From JAJRRA01 sp048636595 (lineage in GTDB: Bacteria > Pseudomonadota > Gammaproteobacteria > Xanthomonadales > SZUA-36): a stretch of DNA of 30,516 nucleotides. The number at the start of each line of letters is the position of its first letter. The first letter of the stretch is position 1. The stretch spans positions 1 through 30,516 of the forward strand of contig JAIVWI010000011.1 in the NCBI GenBank assembly GCA_048636595.1. Direction: 5' to 3'. Under the pieces are notes generated by a model, which was not told where the DNA came from, searched no databases, and saw nothing but the letters and a program-made list of their open reading frames with translations. Below, piece after piece: positions 8,401 through 16,267 of this stretch. A program made the translations under genes and the position numbers.

Positions 8401-10966
8401 GCGTCATGGCAAACGTTCCGGCAAGCGTGTGGATAGACCGGATCAGGTCAATGCTGGCTTCCTGGTCTGATCCCGACGCCAGCCCGGCGACGAATGATTC
8501 CAGCCCGGCGAGATACTGACGCACCTCTCCAACTATAATTTCGAGCAGGGCCGGGTCTACGGCTGGTTCCGACAATTGATCTTCGCTGACCGTGGTCTGT
8601 TCACTGGATTCTTCCGCCACAATTTCTGCGGGCATCTCCGGTTCCGGAGTCTCTGATTCGCCAGCAGAGCTGATCGTTGTGGAAGGAATATCCAGGACCA
8701 GCGCCAGGAGGCTCTCGGGAATGACACCCTCCAGCATGCTCACATGCGGCTCATTGCCACTCGCCAGCTGCCGGGCAAAATCTCCCAGACCCCTGATGCC
8801 TTCTGCGTTCAAATCGCTTTGTTCGGTCAGCAGCCTGGCCTTCAGCTCACCGAGTGCGCCCACGGCCAGCCTGACGGCATGGTCAATGGATGTATTGTGT
8901 TGAATCTTGTTTTCTATCAGGTTGTTGAGCAATTCCTCAAAGCGCCATGAGAAATCGCCGATTTCCATCGCACCGATCATGCGGCCGCTGCCTTTGAGGG
9001 TATGGAATCCCCGCCTTAGCTCCGCTGCGGCCTTGGTGTCCTGGCTGTTCTCCAGCCAGGTATCCAGTTGCTGCCTGAGCTGGACAACAACGGATTCGAA
9101 CTCTTCGAGAAAGATCCCGAGCATGGCGGGGTCGATATCCGGCACACTGGGCATTGGTGCTTTGTGGGGCGTCTTATCAGGAATAGCAGGAGTAACAGGA
9201 GTAGCAGCGGCTGGCTCTTGTGGTGTGACTCCGGGCAGGATAATGGCCGTCTCAGGCATCGCGCCACCATCGGCGCCGGCTTCCGGCAGTCCTTCGAGTC
9301 TTGCGTGCATCACCTCTAGATAACGCAGGCTGTCGGCCTGTTCATCACGGCAGCCGGCAAGGTAAAGCTCCAGCGCTGCGACCGCGTCGGTGAGTGGCTC
9401 CAAATTGCTTTCACGGCCGGCTTCACCATCGGGCGGAGTGGTCAGTTCGGCGTACAGTGCCCGTTTCATTTTTTCCGTCAGCTCTGCGACCTCAAGCTGT
9501 GATGCGAGTTTCAGTGCGCCGGAGATGAGTTGCAGCGAGCTTGCGAAATCTGCCTCGGCATCCCCGTCAAGGCGCGCCCTGACGGCGTCCTGGGTCTCGT
9601 GCAGGCTGTGAATGCATTCGTCCAGCATGCAGTTGATGATCTGTCTTTGCTCGTGGGCGGCAAGCTCAATGAATCCCGTGCTTTGACTTTCGTCGACCGG
9701 TTCACCGAGCAACTGGATATGGGTGTCCAGAATGGATTCGACCACCAACAGTTTCTGCGCCAGCGCCAGCAGTGGCGAATCAAGGTCCATGTTGGTTTCG
9801 CCCTTGGTTTCCTCCAGCGAAATCAACAGGCCTTCGATCGCCTTGGCCGGTACGGGCAGATTCAACATTTGGAGTGTGGCGCTCAATTGTTGCAGTGATG
9901 CCACGCTGTTTGCACGCTGCTCTGAATCTACGCGGCCTGTGCGTAGTTCCATATCCAGCGTATCTTTGATCTGTGCCAGTTCCTCGCGTATCGCTTCGCC
10001 AATGGACTGGAACAGCTCGGCGTCACGGCCGGTGACTGCACCACGCGCCCGCATCAGGGCCTCACGGTCCGGAATCAGTTCATCCAGCCTGAATCGTTCG
10101 CGCAAATTGTCCGTTGCTTTGCTGCCGGGCCGGGCTTGAGCTGCGTGGAACAACAGGGCTCGTGACAATGCGGTAATGGTGTCGCTGGCAGGCCCTTTCT
10201 CTCCGTTTTCCGCCATTGCCTTGAGCGTGAGATCCAGCCTGGCGAACAGCCGGCGCAAGGGCAGGTCATTGTCAATCGAGCCATCACCCAAACCTTCGAT
10301 GCACAGGCGGGCAATCCACCAAAGACGCCGCAGTTCATTGCGGCCAAGCCGGATGTAAAGCTTTTCGCATACATCCTGCATCGGGAACAGCAGGCGGTCT
10401 TTTGACTGTTCCTGCAACCAGCCCAGCAAAGCCCCCTGGTACTGGCTGCGCACCCGGCGGGCCCACGACTCAAATTCACTGCTTGCAACGTGGTCTGCTT
10501 CGCTTCCGCTCAGTTCGGGGATAATGACATCAAGGTCGGGTGCAAACAGCGTACCCTCCGACAGAAGAGATTCGTCATAGGTCGCCCGCAACTCGTTGAG
10601 TGTGGGTAGCAGCAGGATCGGCAGATCCTCATGGCCAGCTTGCAGGCGATCAAGATACGACGGCAACACGATGACGGCATCAGTCAGTGCAGCCAGCGAC
10701 TCATCCAGGTTGGCCTCACCGTTATGCAGCATGTGACCGCCCACTGCGATCATTTCATCGGTCAGGATACAAGCGCCCGATTGCTCCATGGTCAGGAAGG
10801 TCAGGTTAAGACGTTCGAGTTCATCCTGGACGGCTCGCAAGGGGTCGCGTTGCGAGGAATCCTCTGCATAGATTTCGAGATTGTCACGAATGGTTGCAAG
10901 GCAGGCATCAAGGTCCTCGCGCACCCAGCTGATCGCTGAACTGGATTTTGATCCTTCGAATATCAT
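5480..10966 (-). CDS. chpA: Hybrid chemotaxis histidine kinase ChpA (PilL) of the Pil-Chp system
   Basis: This 1828-residue cytoplasmic kinase is a CheA-type hub for twitching motility and pilus regulation. Domain order: FimL-like region without canonical phospho-histidines (1 to ~600); Hpt domains with HTLKGSGRM (H655), HTLAGTFAM (H846) and HTFKGGARM (H1033); an acidic repeat linker (~944-979); coiled-coil/dimerisation region (~1235-1370); HATPase with N box NAVAHGIETP (N1414), DDGEGIN and GRGVGMDVV (~1504); CheW domain (~1549-1679); C-terminal receiver with DDS and LLDIEMPRMDGYE (D1751). P. aeruginosa ChpA is longer (~2470) with more phosphotransfer domains, so this is a reduced version. 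Hpt2 has HTLAG where the others have K before G. AAGGA lies immediately before the ATG, an unusually short spacing. Confidence 0.95.
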   Translation of the reverse strand: MIFEGSKSSSAISWVREDLDACLATIRDNLEIYAEDSSQRDPLRAVQDELERLNLTFLTMEQSGACILTDEMIAVGGHMLHNGEANLDESLAALTDAVIVLPSYLDRLQAGHEDLPILLLPTLNELRATYDESLLSEGTLFAPDLDVIIPELSGSEADHVASSEFESWARRVRSQYQGALLGWLQEQSKDRLLFPMQDVCEKLYIRLGRNELRRLWWIARLCIEGLGDGSIDNDLPLRRLFARLDLTLKAMAENGEKGPASDTITALSRALLFHAAQARPGSKATDNLRERFRLDELIPDREALMRARGAVTGRDAELFQSIGEAIREELAQIKDTLDMELRTGRVDSEQRANSVASLQQLSATLQMLNLPVPAKAIEGLLISLEETKGETNMDLDSPLLALAQKLLVVESILDTHIQLLGEPVDESQSTGFIELAAHEQRQIINCMLDECIHSLHETQDAVRARLDGDAEADFASSLQLISGALKLASQLEVAELTEKMKRALYAELTTPPDGEAGRESNLEPLTDAVAALELYLAGCRDEQADSLRYLEVMHARLEGLPEAGADGGAMPETAIILPGVTPQEPAAATPVTPAIPDKTPHKAPMPSVPDIDPAMLGIFLEEFESVVVQLRQQLDTWLENSQDTKAAAELRRGFHTLKGSGRMIGAMEIGDFSWRFEELLNNLIENKIQHNTSIDHAVRLAVGALGELKARLLTEQSDLNAEGIRGLGDFARQLASGNEPHVSMLEGVIPESLLALVLDIPSTTISSAGESETPEPEMPAEIVAEESSEQTTVSEDQLSEPAVDPALLEIIVGEVRQYLAGLESFVAGLASGSDQEASIDLIRSIHTLAGTFAMTPLGQEAELARGLESYLEKRRKSDSPVTTGASATMQNCLHRFHQRLAILQGRDEATYPLEDSQLLADITGLVEHEEALAEAFRMAAEGMEEPVVEPEEILEEPVVEPEEILEEPVAEPEEILEEPVQAADTVLVEEGSILAIFLEEATEVLERCDTLLNTWRDKLSDQKLVQNLQREIHTFKGGARMAGLEALGNLSHSMETLLERIAANRMQATVAAVQALEEGCDRLNIWVEQLQSGRMPEAGSALKRFEKQVATLSVPPLSKAVTEDQPEKEQAEQDEPQSEQITFAAPPEKIEPEKAAAEPAPAGQSARERKPRAATITHKPITHKPEKIDVLQEPEREFLEIQDRPAAAVDHGDDGASQAHIRVAAELMDSLVNYAGEISIYRSRLEQQLGSVRSNLKEVDATVARLKEQLRKLEIESEAQMMSRYEHASTKGSTEFDPLELDRFSNMQQLSRSLTESVSDLLSLQDMLGDSVSQAESLLTQQSRVSADLQEGLMKTRMTPFGSAAPRLRRVVRSAAAETGKKARLRLRMAGSSDQLDRNVLERITAPLEHMLRNAVAHGIETPKVRRKHKKPEEGQITVTVEAEATEFVVRVQDDGEGINLDAVRKRAIQRGMIDKKDQVDPRRLIEFIRESGFSTSEKVTGLSGRGVGMDVVNSEIKQIGGSMEIDTEPGVGTRFTIRIPFSLAVMQTIALTVDERQFQIPLNSVAGVARMTPSEYAALVRNESPMYEFAGEQFPLLELEPLLDVPPLPLDSENVSLLMIRSGERKAAFRVSGLQGHQEIVVKPVGPQISSIPGILGGTIAADGQVVIILDMGPLIRRGLEQAIDPVKTVVTPRKKTSQPLVMVVDDSITMRKVTSRVLENHSIEVMTAIDGLDAIEKLHERVPDLMLLDIEMPRMDGYELAQHIRSDARLRHVPIVMITSRSGQKHRKKARDAGANAYLTKPYQEADLVAQVGEMLDMELVMRRSD
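8031..8138. repeat. 33-bp tandem repeat, 3.3 copies, inside chpA
   Basis: Units at 8031-8063, 8064-8096 and 8097-8129 plus nine bases of a fourth differ at only a few positions. On the minus strand they encode the 11-residue unit EEPVVEPEEIL (third unit EEPVAEPEEIL), an acidic, proline-containing linker between the second and third Hpt domains. The unit length is a multiple of three, so copy-number change would lengthen or shorten the linker without shifting frame. Confidence 0.95.
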
Positions 10967-11011
10967 TTCCTTGTCTCTCTGTGTGCCGCCATGTCCCTGT
11001 ACCCTCGCGAT

Positions 11012-13048
11012 CTATGCGTCCTGCTTCGGTAATTTGAAATCGGCTACCGATTCACTGAGTTTGCTTACCAGGTCAGCCAGCAGGCCCATCGATTGAGCGG
11101 TCTCGTTGGTGCCCTCTGAAGTCTTGATCGAAATATCCCGGATTCCGGTCATCTGTTCAGCGACCTTCGTTGCCGTGTGTGACTGAGCCTGGGCTTCGCT
11201 TGAAATTTGCTCAATCAACTGGGAAAGATTCTTGGAAACGGATTCAATCTGTATCAGCGCTTCACCTGCATCCTCTGCTTTCCTGGCGCCACTGACCACC
11301 TCCGATGTCGTGGATTCCATGGAAACGACAGCTTCGGACGTATCGGCCTGGATGTTCTTCACCAATATTTCAATCCTTCGTGTAGCATTGGTGGCGCGTT
11401 CAGCCAGCCTTTGGACTTCATCGGCAACGACTGCGAATCCGCGTCCGGCGCCGCCTGCGGAGGCTGACTGGATGGCGGCATTCAATGCCAGGATGTTGGT
11501 TTGTTCGGCAATACCGTTGATCAGTTCGACGATGTCACCGATTTCCTGTGAGGATTCCCCGAGGCGTTTGATCCGTTTTGATGTCTCCTGAATCTGATCG
11601 CGAATGGTGTCCATGCCCTGGATGGTTTGCTGCACCATGTGTGATCCGTTATTGGCGATGGCGACCGACCTTTGAGCGACTTCGCTGGATTCACGTGACC
11701 GTTCAGCCATGGTGTCGAAAGATTCAGACATATCCTTGATGGTATCGGTGACTTCACGCACCTGTTCGGCCTGCAGACTGGAAGCCGCGGCCAGTTCGCT
11801 CGTTATATCCATGGTTCCCTGTGCTGATTCGGCCACGGTCTGGGCTGTAATATTAATGCCCGTTACCAGTTCCCGAAGCTGCTCCACGGCGAAATTGATG
11901 GAGTCGGCGATGGCGCCGGTCATGTCATCCGTTACCGTGGCCTGCACCGTGAGGTCACCGTCAGCCAGTGAGCTCATTTCGTCGAGCAGGCGCATGATTG
12001 CCTGCTGGTTCTTCTGGTTCTGCATTCCTGCGGTTACGGCCCGGCTTCGCTCAGCAGTCAGGAATGAGCGTACCAGCAGTGTGACGATTGCCAGGATGAC
12101 GACCAGGGCCAGCGATCCCGACCACAGGGACGGCCAGGCACTGGAATCGGCCCGGTTGAGAATACCGTCCGAAATATCCCGAGACAGCCTGAACAGGTCC
12201 TGGCTGTCCAGAAAGATTTCATCCGCAGCGCCGCGTACGGCGAGGATATCGACGGAAGAATTCAGGATGATATCGGTGCTGGGCCTGACTTGTGCGAAAA
12301 TTTGTTGGACCTGGCCCAGTGCATTCAGCGCGCTGGTATCACTCACCTGGGTCACGCCAACGCTTTTACTGCCCTGCAAAAGGGCATTCAGCACTTGTTC
12401 GAAGGAAGCGATATCGTTCTTGAAGTTGTCAGCCGCCTCGATCGATCCGCTGCCCCCGCGAAGCATCTCCTTGAGATGTCTCAGCATCCGGTCGGACAGC
12501 ACGAGCTGGCGGCCCGCGACAAACACCTGTTGGGTTGGCGCACCTCCCCTGGTGAGATCCCGGACCGCGCTGTCAGTGAGTGTCTGAATCTGGGGAATAG
12601 CCTGCATGAATTCACTGCTTGCCGCTGCAAGCTCCTGCACCAGGACTTTACGCTCGAGAATATTTGCCGCATTTTTACTCACGCGGCTCCAGGTTTTGTT
12701 GAGATCACCCAGTGGAGCCGACAAGGAGGCAGGCAACGAAGGCAGGGATTTCCGTGAATTTCCATTTATGAGCGAGTCTATCGCGCCTGAAATCATGCTT
12801 CTGGAGTCGTTTAGTTCCGCAAAGGCACTGCGGCTTCCTTCCACTGCCTCGGACGCCGATTTGGCAAGTTGTTGTGACTGCACTTGCAGATCGGTCGAAA
12901 GCCGGACCCACTCTTGTTCATTTTCGCTGTCTTTCGTAATGAGATAGAAAGTGACCGCAACGAAAACCAGCAAAATGACCAGCAGACCCACCAGTGCATG
13001 GAGCACGCCTGGTTTCCATATCAAGAGCCTGAATTTCGATGTGGTCAT
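11012..13048 (-). CDS. pilJ: Pilus chemoreceptor PilJ (methyl-accepting chemotaxis protein)
   Basis: From the ATG at 13048 the protein has 678 residues, nearly the size of P. aeruginosa PilJ (about 680). It has a first membrane segment (~residues 15-37, rich in V and L), a periplasmic sensor part (~40-305), a second membrane segment (~308-330), a HAMP-like linker, and a signalling domain with TNILALNAAIQ, SASAGGAGRGFAVVADEVQ and RLAERATNATRRIE (~515-560). PilJ senses through pilus or pilin contact and activates ChpA. AAGG lies nine bases before this start. The frame extends further upstream to 13195, but that would overlap pilI and lacks a better ribosome site. The pilI-pilJ gap is 70 bases. 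Confidence 0.93.
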   Translation of the reverse strand: MTTSKFRLLIWKPGVLHALVGLLVILLVFVAVTFYLITKDSENEQEWVRLSTDLQVQSQQLAKSASEAVEGSRSAFAELNDSRSMISGAIDSLINGNSRKSLPSLPASLSAPLGDLNKTWSRVSKNAANILERKVLVQELAAASSEFMQAIPQIQTLTDSAVRDLTRGGAPTQQVFVAGRQLVLSDRMLRHLKEMLRGGSGSIEAADNFKNDIASFEQVLNALLQGSKSVGVTQVSDTSALNALGQVQQIFAQVRPSTDIILNSSVDILAVRGAADEIFLDSQDLFRLSRDISDGILNRADSSAWPSLWSGSLALVVILAIVTLLVRSFLTAERSRAVTAGMQNQKNQQAIMRLLDEMSSLADGDLTVQATVTDDMTGAIADSINFAVEQLRELVTGINITAQTVAESAQGTMDITSELAAASSLQAEQVREVTDTIKDMSESFDTMAERSRESSEVAQRSVAIANNGSHMVQQTIQGMDTIRDQIQETSKRIKRLGESSQEIGDIVELINGIAEQTNILALNAAIQSASAGGAGRGFAVVADEVQRLAERATNATRRIEILVKNIQADTSEAVVSMESTTSEVVSGARKAEDAGEALIQIESVSKNLSQLIEQISSEAQAQSHTATKVAEQMTGIRDISIKTSEGTNETAQSMGLLADLVSKLSESVADFKLPKQDA

Positions 13049-13118
13049 TGTCTGCTGCCTTTTTTCACGCTTGAGAATGAAACCCTTCTGCGGTGACCGG
13101 CCTTTTCCGCCATGTGAG

Positions 13119-13667
13119 TCAGCCCGCCGCGCCATTGAGAAACTCCGCCGTGTTGAATAATTTATCGAGATCCAGTTCCTGCCAGGTTTCCGCACCGAAA
13201 CAGTGTTGCTTGTTTACGATTTTACGCAAGGGGGAATCCTCATCCAGCTGTGCGCTTTCAGCATCGCTGTCCAGGAAATGCCTCTGGCCGAATACTTCGT
13301 CAATCATCAGGCCGATGGGCGCTTTGTTGAGATTGGTCGCCAGTAAGCGGCTGCGTTGGGTCAACGGAGACCGAACGCCGGTCAGGAACCAGACCAGGTC
13401 GACAACCGTCAGCAGGGAGCCCCTGACATTCGCCAGTCCAATAATCCACGGCTTGGCTCCGGGCACGGGAGTCGATGCGGGGATTGGGAGAATCTCGTGA
13501 ATTTGGTCGATCTTGCACGCCAATTGGGATTCACCCAGTGCAAAAGTGACACCGCTCCACTCCTGGGCGGGGCCACTATCGTGACTGGCGCCGGGTGAAA
13601 AGGTTTCGCTGCGCTTCTCGTACTCGAGCAGCTTCGCGAACGCGGCTATGTTCCCTTTCAATTTCAT
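13119..13667 (-). CDS. pilI: CheW-like adaptor PilI
   Basis: The 182-residue protein is a CheW-domain adaptor linking PilJ to ChpA. Recognisable CheW elements are SGVTFALGESQLACKIDQI, then PWIIGLANVRGSLLTVVDL and GLMIDEVFGQRHF. The ATG at 13667 is preceded by AAGGAA at a suitable distance. The open frame continues upstream to 13838, but that part overlaps pilG and has no CheW-like content. The order pilG, pilI, pilJ, chpA matches the classical cluster. Confidence 0.92.
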   Translation of the reverse strand: MKLKGNIAAFAKLLEYEKRSETFSPGASHDSGPAQEWSGVTFALGESQLACKIDQIHEILPIPASTPVPGAKPWIIGLANVRGSLLTVVDLVWFLTGVRSPLTQRSRLLATNLNKAPIGLMIDEVFGQRHFLDSDAESAQLDEDSPLRKIVNKQHCFGAETWQELDLDKLFNTAEFLNGAAG

Positions 13668-13734
13668 CTGTTCCTTCACTTTCCCTGTATATGGAAACGG
13701 ATGTTGCGTGGCCTGGATCTGGCCTGGGCCTGAA

Positions 13735-14160
13735 TTAAGCGGCTGCGTGCTGCTGCACCGCTGCGAGCAGTTCCTCTTTGGTAAATGGCTTCGTGAGGTA
13801 AAGGTCCGATCCGACAACGCGGCCACGAGCCTGGTCAAACAAGCCGTCTTTACTGGTCAGCATGACAACCGGCGTGGACCGGTACTGAGAGTTGTTCTTG
13901 ATGATGGCGCAGGTTTGATATCCGTCCAGGCGCGGCATCATGATGTCCACAAAAATCAGATCGGGGTTGTGTTGCGCCACCTTGGAAAGTGCTTCAAAAC
14001 CATTTTCCGCAGTCACGACATCGTAGCCTGCGGTGGTGAGCATGCTTTCAGCTGAGCGCCTGATGGTCGCGCTGTCATCGACTACCAGTATGCGCAGACT
14101 GGACTTGGCGGCACCGCCGTTCATTGCCCCTGAGTTGTTTGTTGCGTGTTCTTCAGACAT
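13735..14160 (-). CDS. pilG: Twitching motility response regulator PilG
   Basis: This is a single-domain CheY-like receiver of 141 residues with a short polar N-terminal tail. It shows ILVVDDSATIRRSAE near the start, the phospho-acceptor in FVDIMMPRLDGYQT (D72), VVMLTSKDGLFD and the conserved lysine in YLTKPFTKEEL. The segments DGYQTCAIIKNNSQYRSTPV and DGLFDQARGRVVGSDLYLTK are diagnostic of PilG rather than PilH. PilG receives phosphate from ChpA and promotes pilus extension and cAMP production in P. aeruginosa. It is the first gene of the cluster, divergent from gshB as in Pseudomonas. AGGG lies eight bases before the ATG. No pilH gene follows. Confidence 0.95.
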   Translation of the reverse strand: MSEEHATNNSGAMNGGAAKSSLRILVVDDSATIRRSAESMLTTAGYDVVTAENGFEALSKVAQHNPDLIFVDIMMPRLDGYQTCAIIKNNSQYRSTPVVMLTSKDGLFDQARGRVVGSDLYLTKPFTKEELLAAVQQHAAA

Positions 14161-14223
14161 GACTCCATCCCTAGAAAATTAACCCGTTCCATGCGCATTC
14201 TGTGCGCCCGGTCGAACACAATC

Positions 14224-14309
14224 CAGCCCTATTAATTGGGCTGAGACCTGTTAGTCTACCACTTTCAAGCATAGATTCCAGCACTTACAACAGCTTATGC
14301 AAATAAGCT
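14224..14309. promoter_or_regulatory. Two dyads in the pilG-gshB divergent intergenic region
   Basis: The 260-base region 14161-14420 separates the divergent pilG and gshB genes and must hold both promoters. It contains CAGCCC/GGGCTG (14224-14229 and 14238-14243, loop TATTAATT) and AGCTTAT/ATAAGCT (14292-14298 and 14303-14309, loop GCAA). The second is a compact, AT-rich operator-like site. I could not assign convincing -35/-10 pairs or a sigma-54 site on either strand, so promoter positions are left open. Confidence 0.35.
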
Positions 14310-14420
14310 AAGATTCCAATTTGCAAAGAGTTCTTTTTTTATGGGGTAGGATACTGGTGCATTATATGGGCCAGGGGCCGATAATAGGTTTTTTCAGACT
14401 GTATATATCAAGGAAGGATA

Positions 14421-15398
14421 ATGGTCGATTCCAGGCGTAATTCGGGTAGCAACATCAGGACGGGTGTTGTCATGGACCCGATCTCCGGCATCAAGAGTTA
14501 TAAGGACTCAACCTTCGCCATGTTGCTTGAAGCGCAGAGACGCGGGCATGAACTGCTGTATATGGAAACCGCTGACTTGTCGATCAAAGACGGGGTGGCC
14601 ATGGGTCATATGCGGAACCTCAGCGTCAGGGATAACACCGACGACTGGTTCACCCTGGGGGAAAGCATGCACCGTGAACTGGCGGTGCTGGATATTCTTT
14701 TGATGAGGAAGGATCCGCCCTTCAACATGGATTATATCTATATGACCTATATCCTGGATCTTGCCGGGATTGCGGGCGTAAGCGTAGTCAACCGGCCCCA
14801 GGCTTTGCGCGATGCCAATGAGAAGTGTTTTATTACGCAGTTTCCCCAATGTTGCGTACCGGCGCTGATTACCCGGTCCAGTGACGAAATCAGGAGTTTT
14901 GTCGATCAGCATGGACTGTCGGTGGTCAAGCCGTTGGATGGAATGGGTGGGGAGTCCATTTTCCAGGTCCGGCCGGATGACCCTAACCTCAACGTGATTC
15001 TCGAGACCATAACGGACAAGGAACGTGAGCTGATAATGGTTCAGCGCTACATACCGGAGATCACCCAGGGAGACAAGCGAATCCTGGTGGTCAACGGGGA
15101 ACCCGTTCCGTACGCACTGGCCAGAATTCCGGGTGAAGGCGACTTCAGGGGCAACCTGGCAAAAGGCGGGACCGGAAAAGGCATTGCGCTGACAGATCGG
15201 GATTACTGGATTGTCAGCCAGGTTGCCCCGGAACTGAAGCGTCGCGGCATCTTATTTGCCGGGCTGGACGTGATCGGAGACTGGTTGACGGAAATCAATG
15301 TCACCAGCCCGACCTGTATCCGCGAGCTCGACAACGAATTCGGCCTGAATATTGCCGCCGGCCTGTTCGACGCACTGGAGCAGGCCAGGCAGGGATGA
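14421..15398 (+). CDS. gshB: Glutathione synthetase GshB
   Basis: The 325-residue ATP-grasp enzyme joins gamma-glutamylcysteine and glycine to form glutathione in the cytosol. It follows E. coli GshB closely: GVVMDPISGI, STFAMLLEAQRRGHEL, ILLMRKDPPFN, KPLDGMGGESIF, GDKRILVVNGEPVPYALARI and EINVTSPTCIRE. The start is supported by AAGGAAGGA just before the ATG; a few residues (MVDSRRNSGSNIR) precede the family's usual N-terminus. It is divergent from pilG and overlaps the following tonB gene, an order conserved with Pseudomonas. Confidence 0.96.
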   Translation: MVDSRRNSGSNIRTGVVMDPISGIKSYKDSTFAMLLEAQRRGHELLYMETADLSIKDGVAMGHMRNLSVRDNTDDWFTLGESMHRELAVLDILLMRKDPPFNMDYIYMTYILDLAGIAGVSVVNRPQALRDANEKCFITQFPQCCVPALITRSSDEIRSFVDQHGLSVVKPLDGMGGESIFQVRPDDPNLNVILETITDKERELIMVQRYIPEITQGDKRILVVNGEPVPYALARIPGEGDFRGNLAKGGTGKGIALTDRDYWIVSQVAPELKRRGILFAGLDVIGDWLTEINVTSPTCIRELDNEFGLNIAAGLFDALEQARQG

Positions 15399-15400
15399 TC

Positions 15401-16261
15401 ATGAACTGGCATAAACGCTCGTGGCTTGAGGATCGTTTCATGTTGTTCCTCGTGCTGGCCACAGCTTTGCACGCATTGCTTCTGCTGGGTGTCAGTTTCG
15501 GGGTCACGCTGAAACCTTCGACCCGGCTGGCCGATACGCTGGAAGTCGTGCTGGTGAAGTGGCGATCGGAAAAAGCGCCGGAAGAGGCCGATTTCCTGGC
15601 ACAGGCATCACAGCAGGGTGGGGGTGAAGTGACCGAGAAATCACGGCCCTCGCAACCGGTGAGCGGTGAGGCGCCAACGCCGGAGCTGGGCCAGGATGCT
15701 TTGCAGAGTACTCCGGCCATGCCGGTTCCCGAACAGGAAACACGCGAAATCGTTGCGCTGGAGGCCGAAACCGCAGAGGTGCTGGAGCAAACCCGTATCG
15801 AACAACCGGATACCGAACAGCCCAGTGCTGCCCGCTTGATGCGACAGAGCATGGAGATGGCCAGTCTTCAGCCCGAATTGAGCAGAGAACTGCAGTGGAA
15901 ATCAAAACTGCCGCGACGTAAATTCATTTCCGCCAACACGCAGGCATACGAATTTGCCAGCTACATGCGTGCCTGGGTGGCGAAGGTTGAGCGCGTCGGC
16001 AATATGAATTATCCCAGCGAATTGCGCCAGAAAAAGCTTCATGGCGACCTGGTCTTGACCGTGGGGATACGCAAAAACGGCACGGTCGAAAGCATTGACA
16101 TCATGCGCAGTTCCGGTATCGCGGAAGTCGACCAGGCCGCTGTCAGAATCGTGCGAATGTGTGCTCCCTATTCGCCTCTTCCCGACAATATTTCTGAACA
16201 GGTAGATATTCTCCACATTACCCGGACCTGGCGTTTTGAGACCGGCTTCGGGGTTGAATAG
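15401..16261 (+). CDS. TonB-family energy transducer (TonB3-like position)
   Basis: The protein has 286 residues from the ATG at 15401, which AGGG precedes by six bases; an ATG at 15395 overlaps the gshB stop as ATGA. It has one membrane anchor (~residues 13-33, with the HALLLLG motif usual for TonB anchors), an extended, Glu/Pro/Gln-rich periplasmic spacer (~50-170) and a TonB C-terminal domain (~195-280: YPSELRQKKLHGDLVLTVGI, GTVESIDIMRSSG, DQAAVRIVRMCAPYSPLP). TonB proteins transmit proton-motive force to outer-membrane partners. Position after gshB and beside pilG equals PA0406 (tonB3), which is required for pilus assembly in P. aeruginosa, so an envelope role in pilus function is more likely than iron uptake. 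That is inference from synteny. Confidence 0.85.
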   Translation: MNWHKRSWLEDRFMLFLVLATALHALLLLGVSFGVTLKPSTRLADTLEVVLVKWRSEKAPEEADFLAQASQQGGGEVTEKSRPSQPVSGEAPTPELGQDALQSTPAMPVPEQETREIVALEAETAEVLEQTRIEQPDTEQPSAARLMRQSMEMASLQPELSRELQWKSKLPRRKFISANTQAYEFASYMRAWVAKVERVGNMNYPSELRQKKLHGDLVLTVGIRKNGTVESIDIMRSSGIAEVDQAAVRIVRMCAPYSPLPDNISEQVDILHITRTWRFETGFGVE

Positions 16262-16267
16262 TCCGGA

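Noticed and set aside
13049..13195. Upstream extension of pilJ to 13195
   Set aside because: It would overlap pilI, and PilJ homology and the ribosome site support the ATG at 13048.
14321..14355. gshB promoter from TTGCAA with TAGGAT or GATACT
   Set aside because: Spacers of 20 and 23 bases are too long for a sigma-70 promoter.
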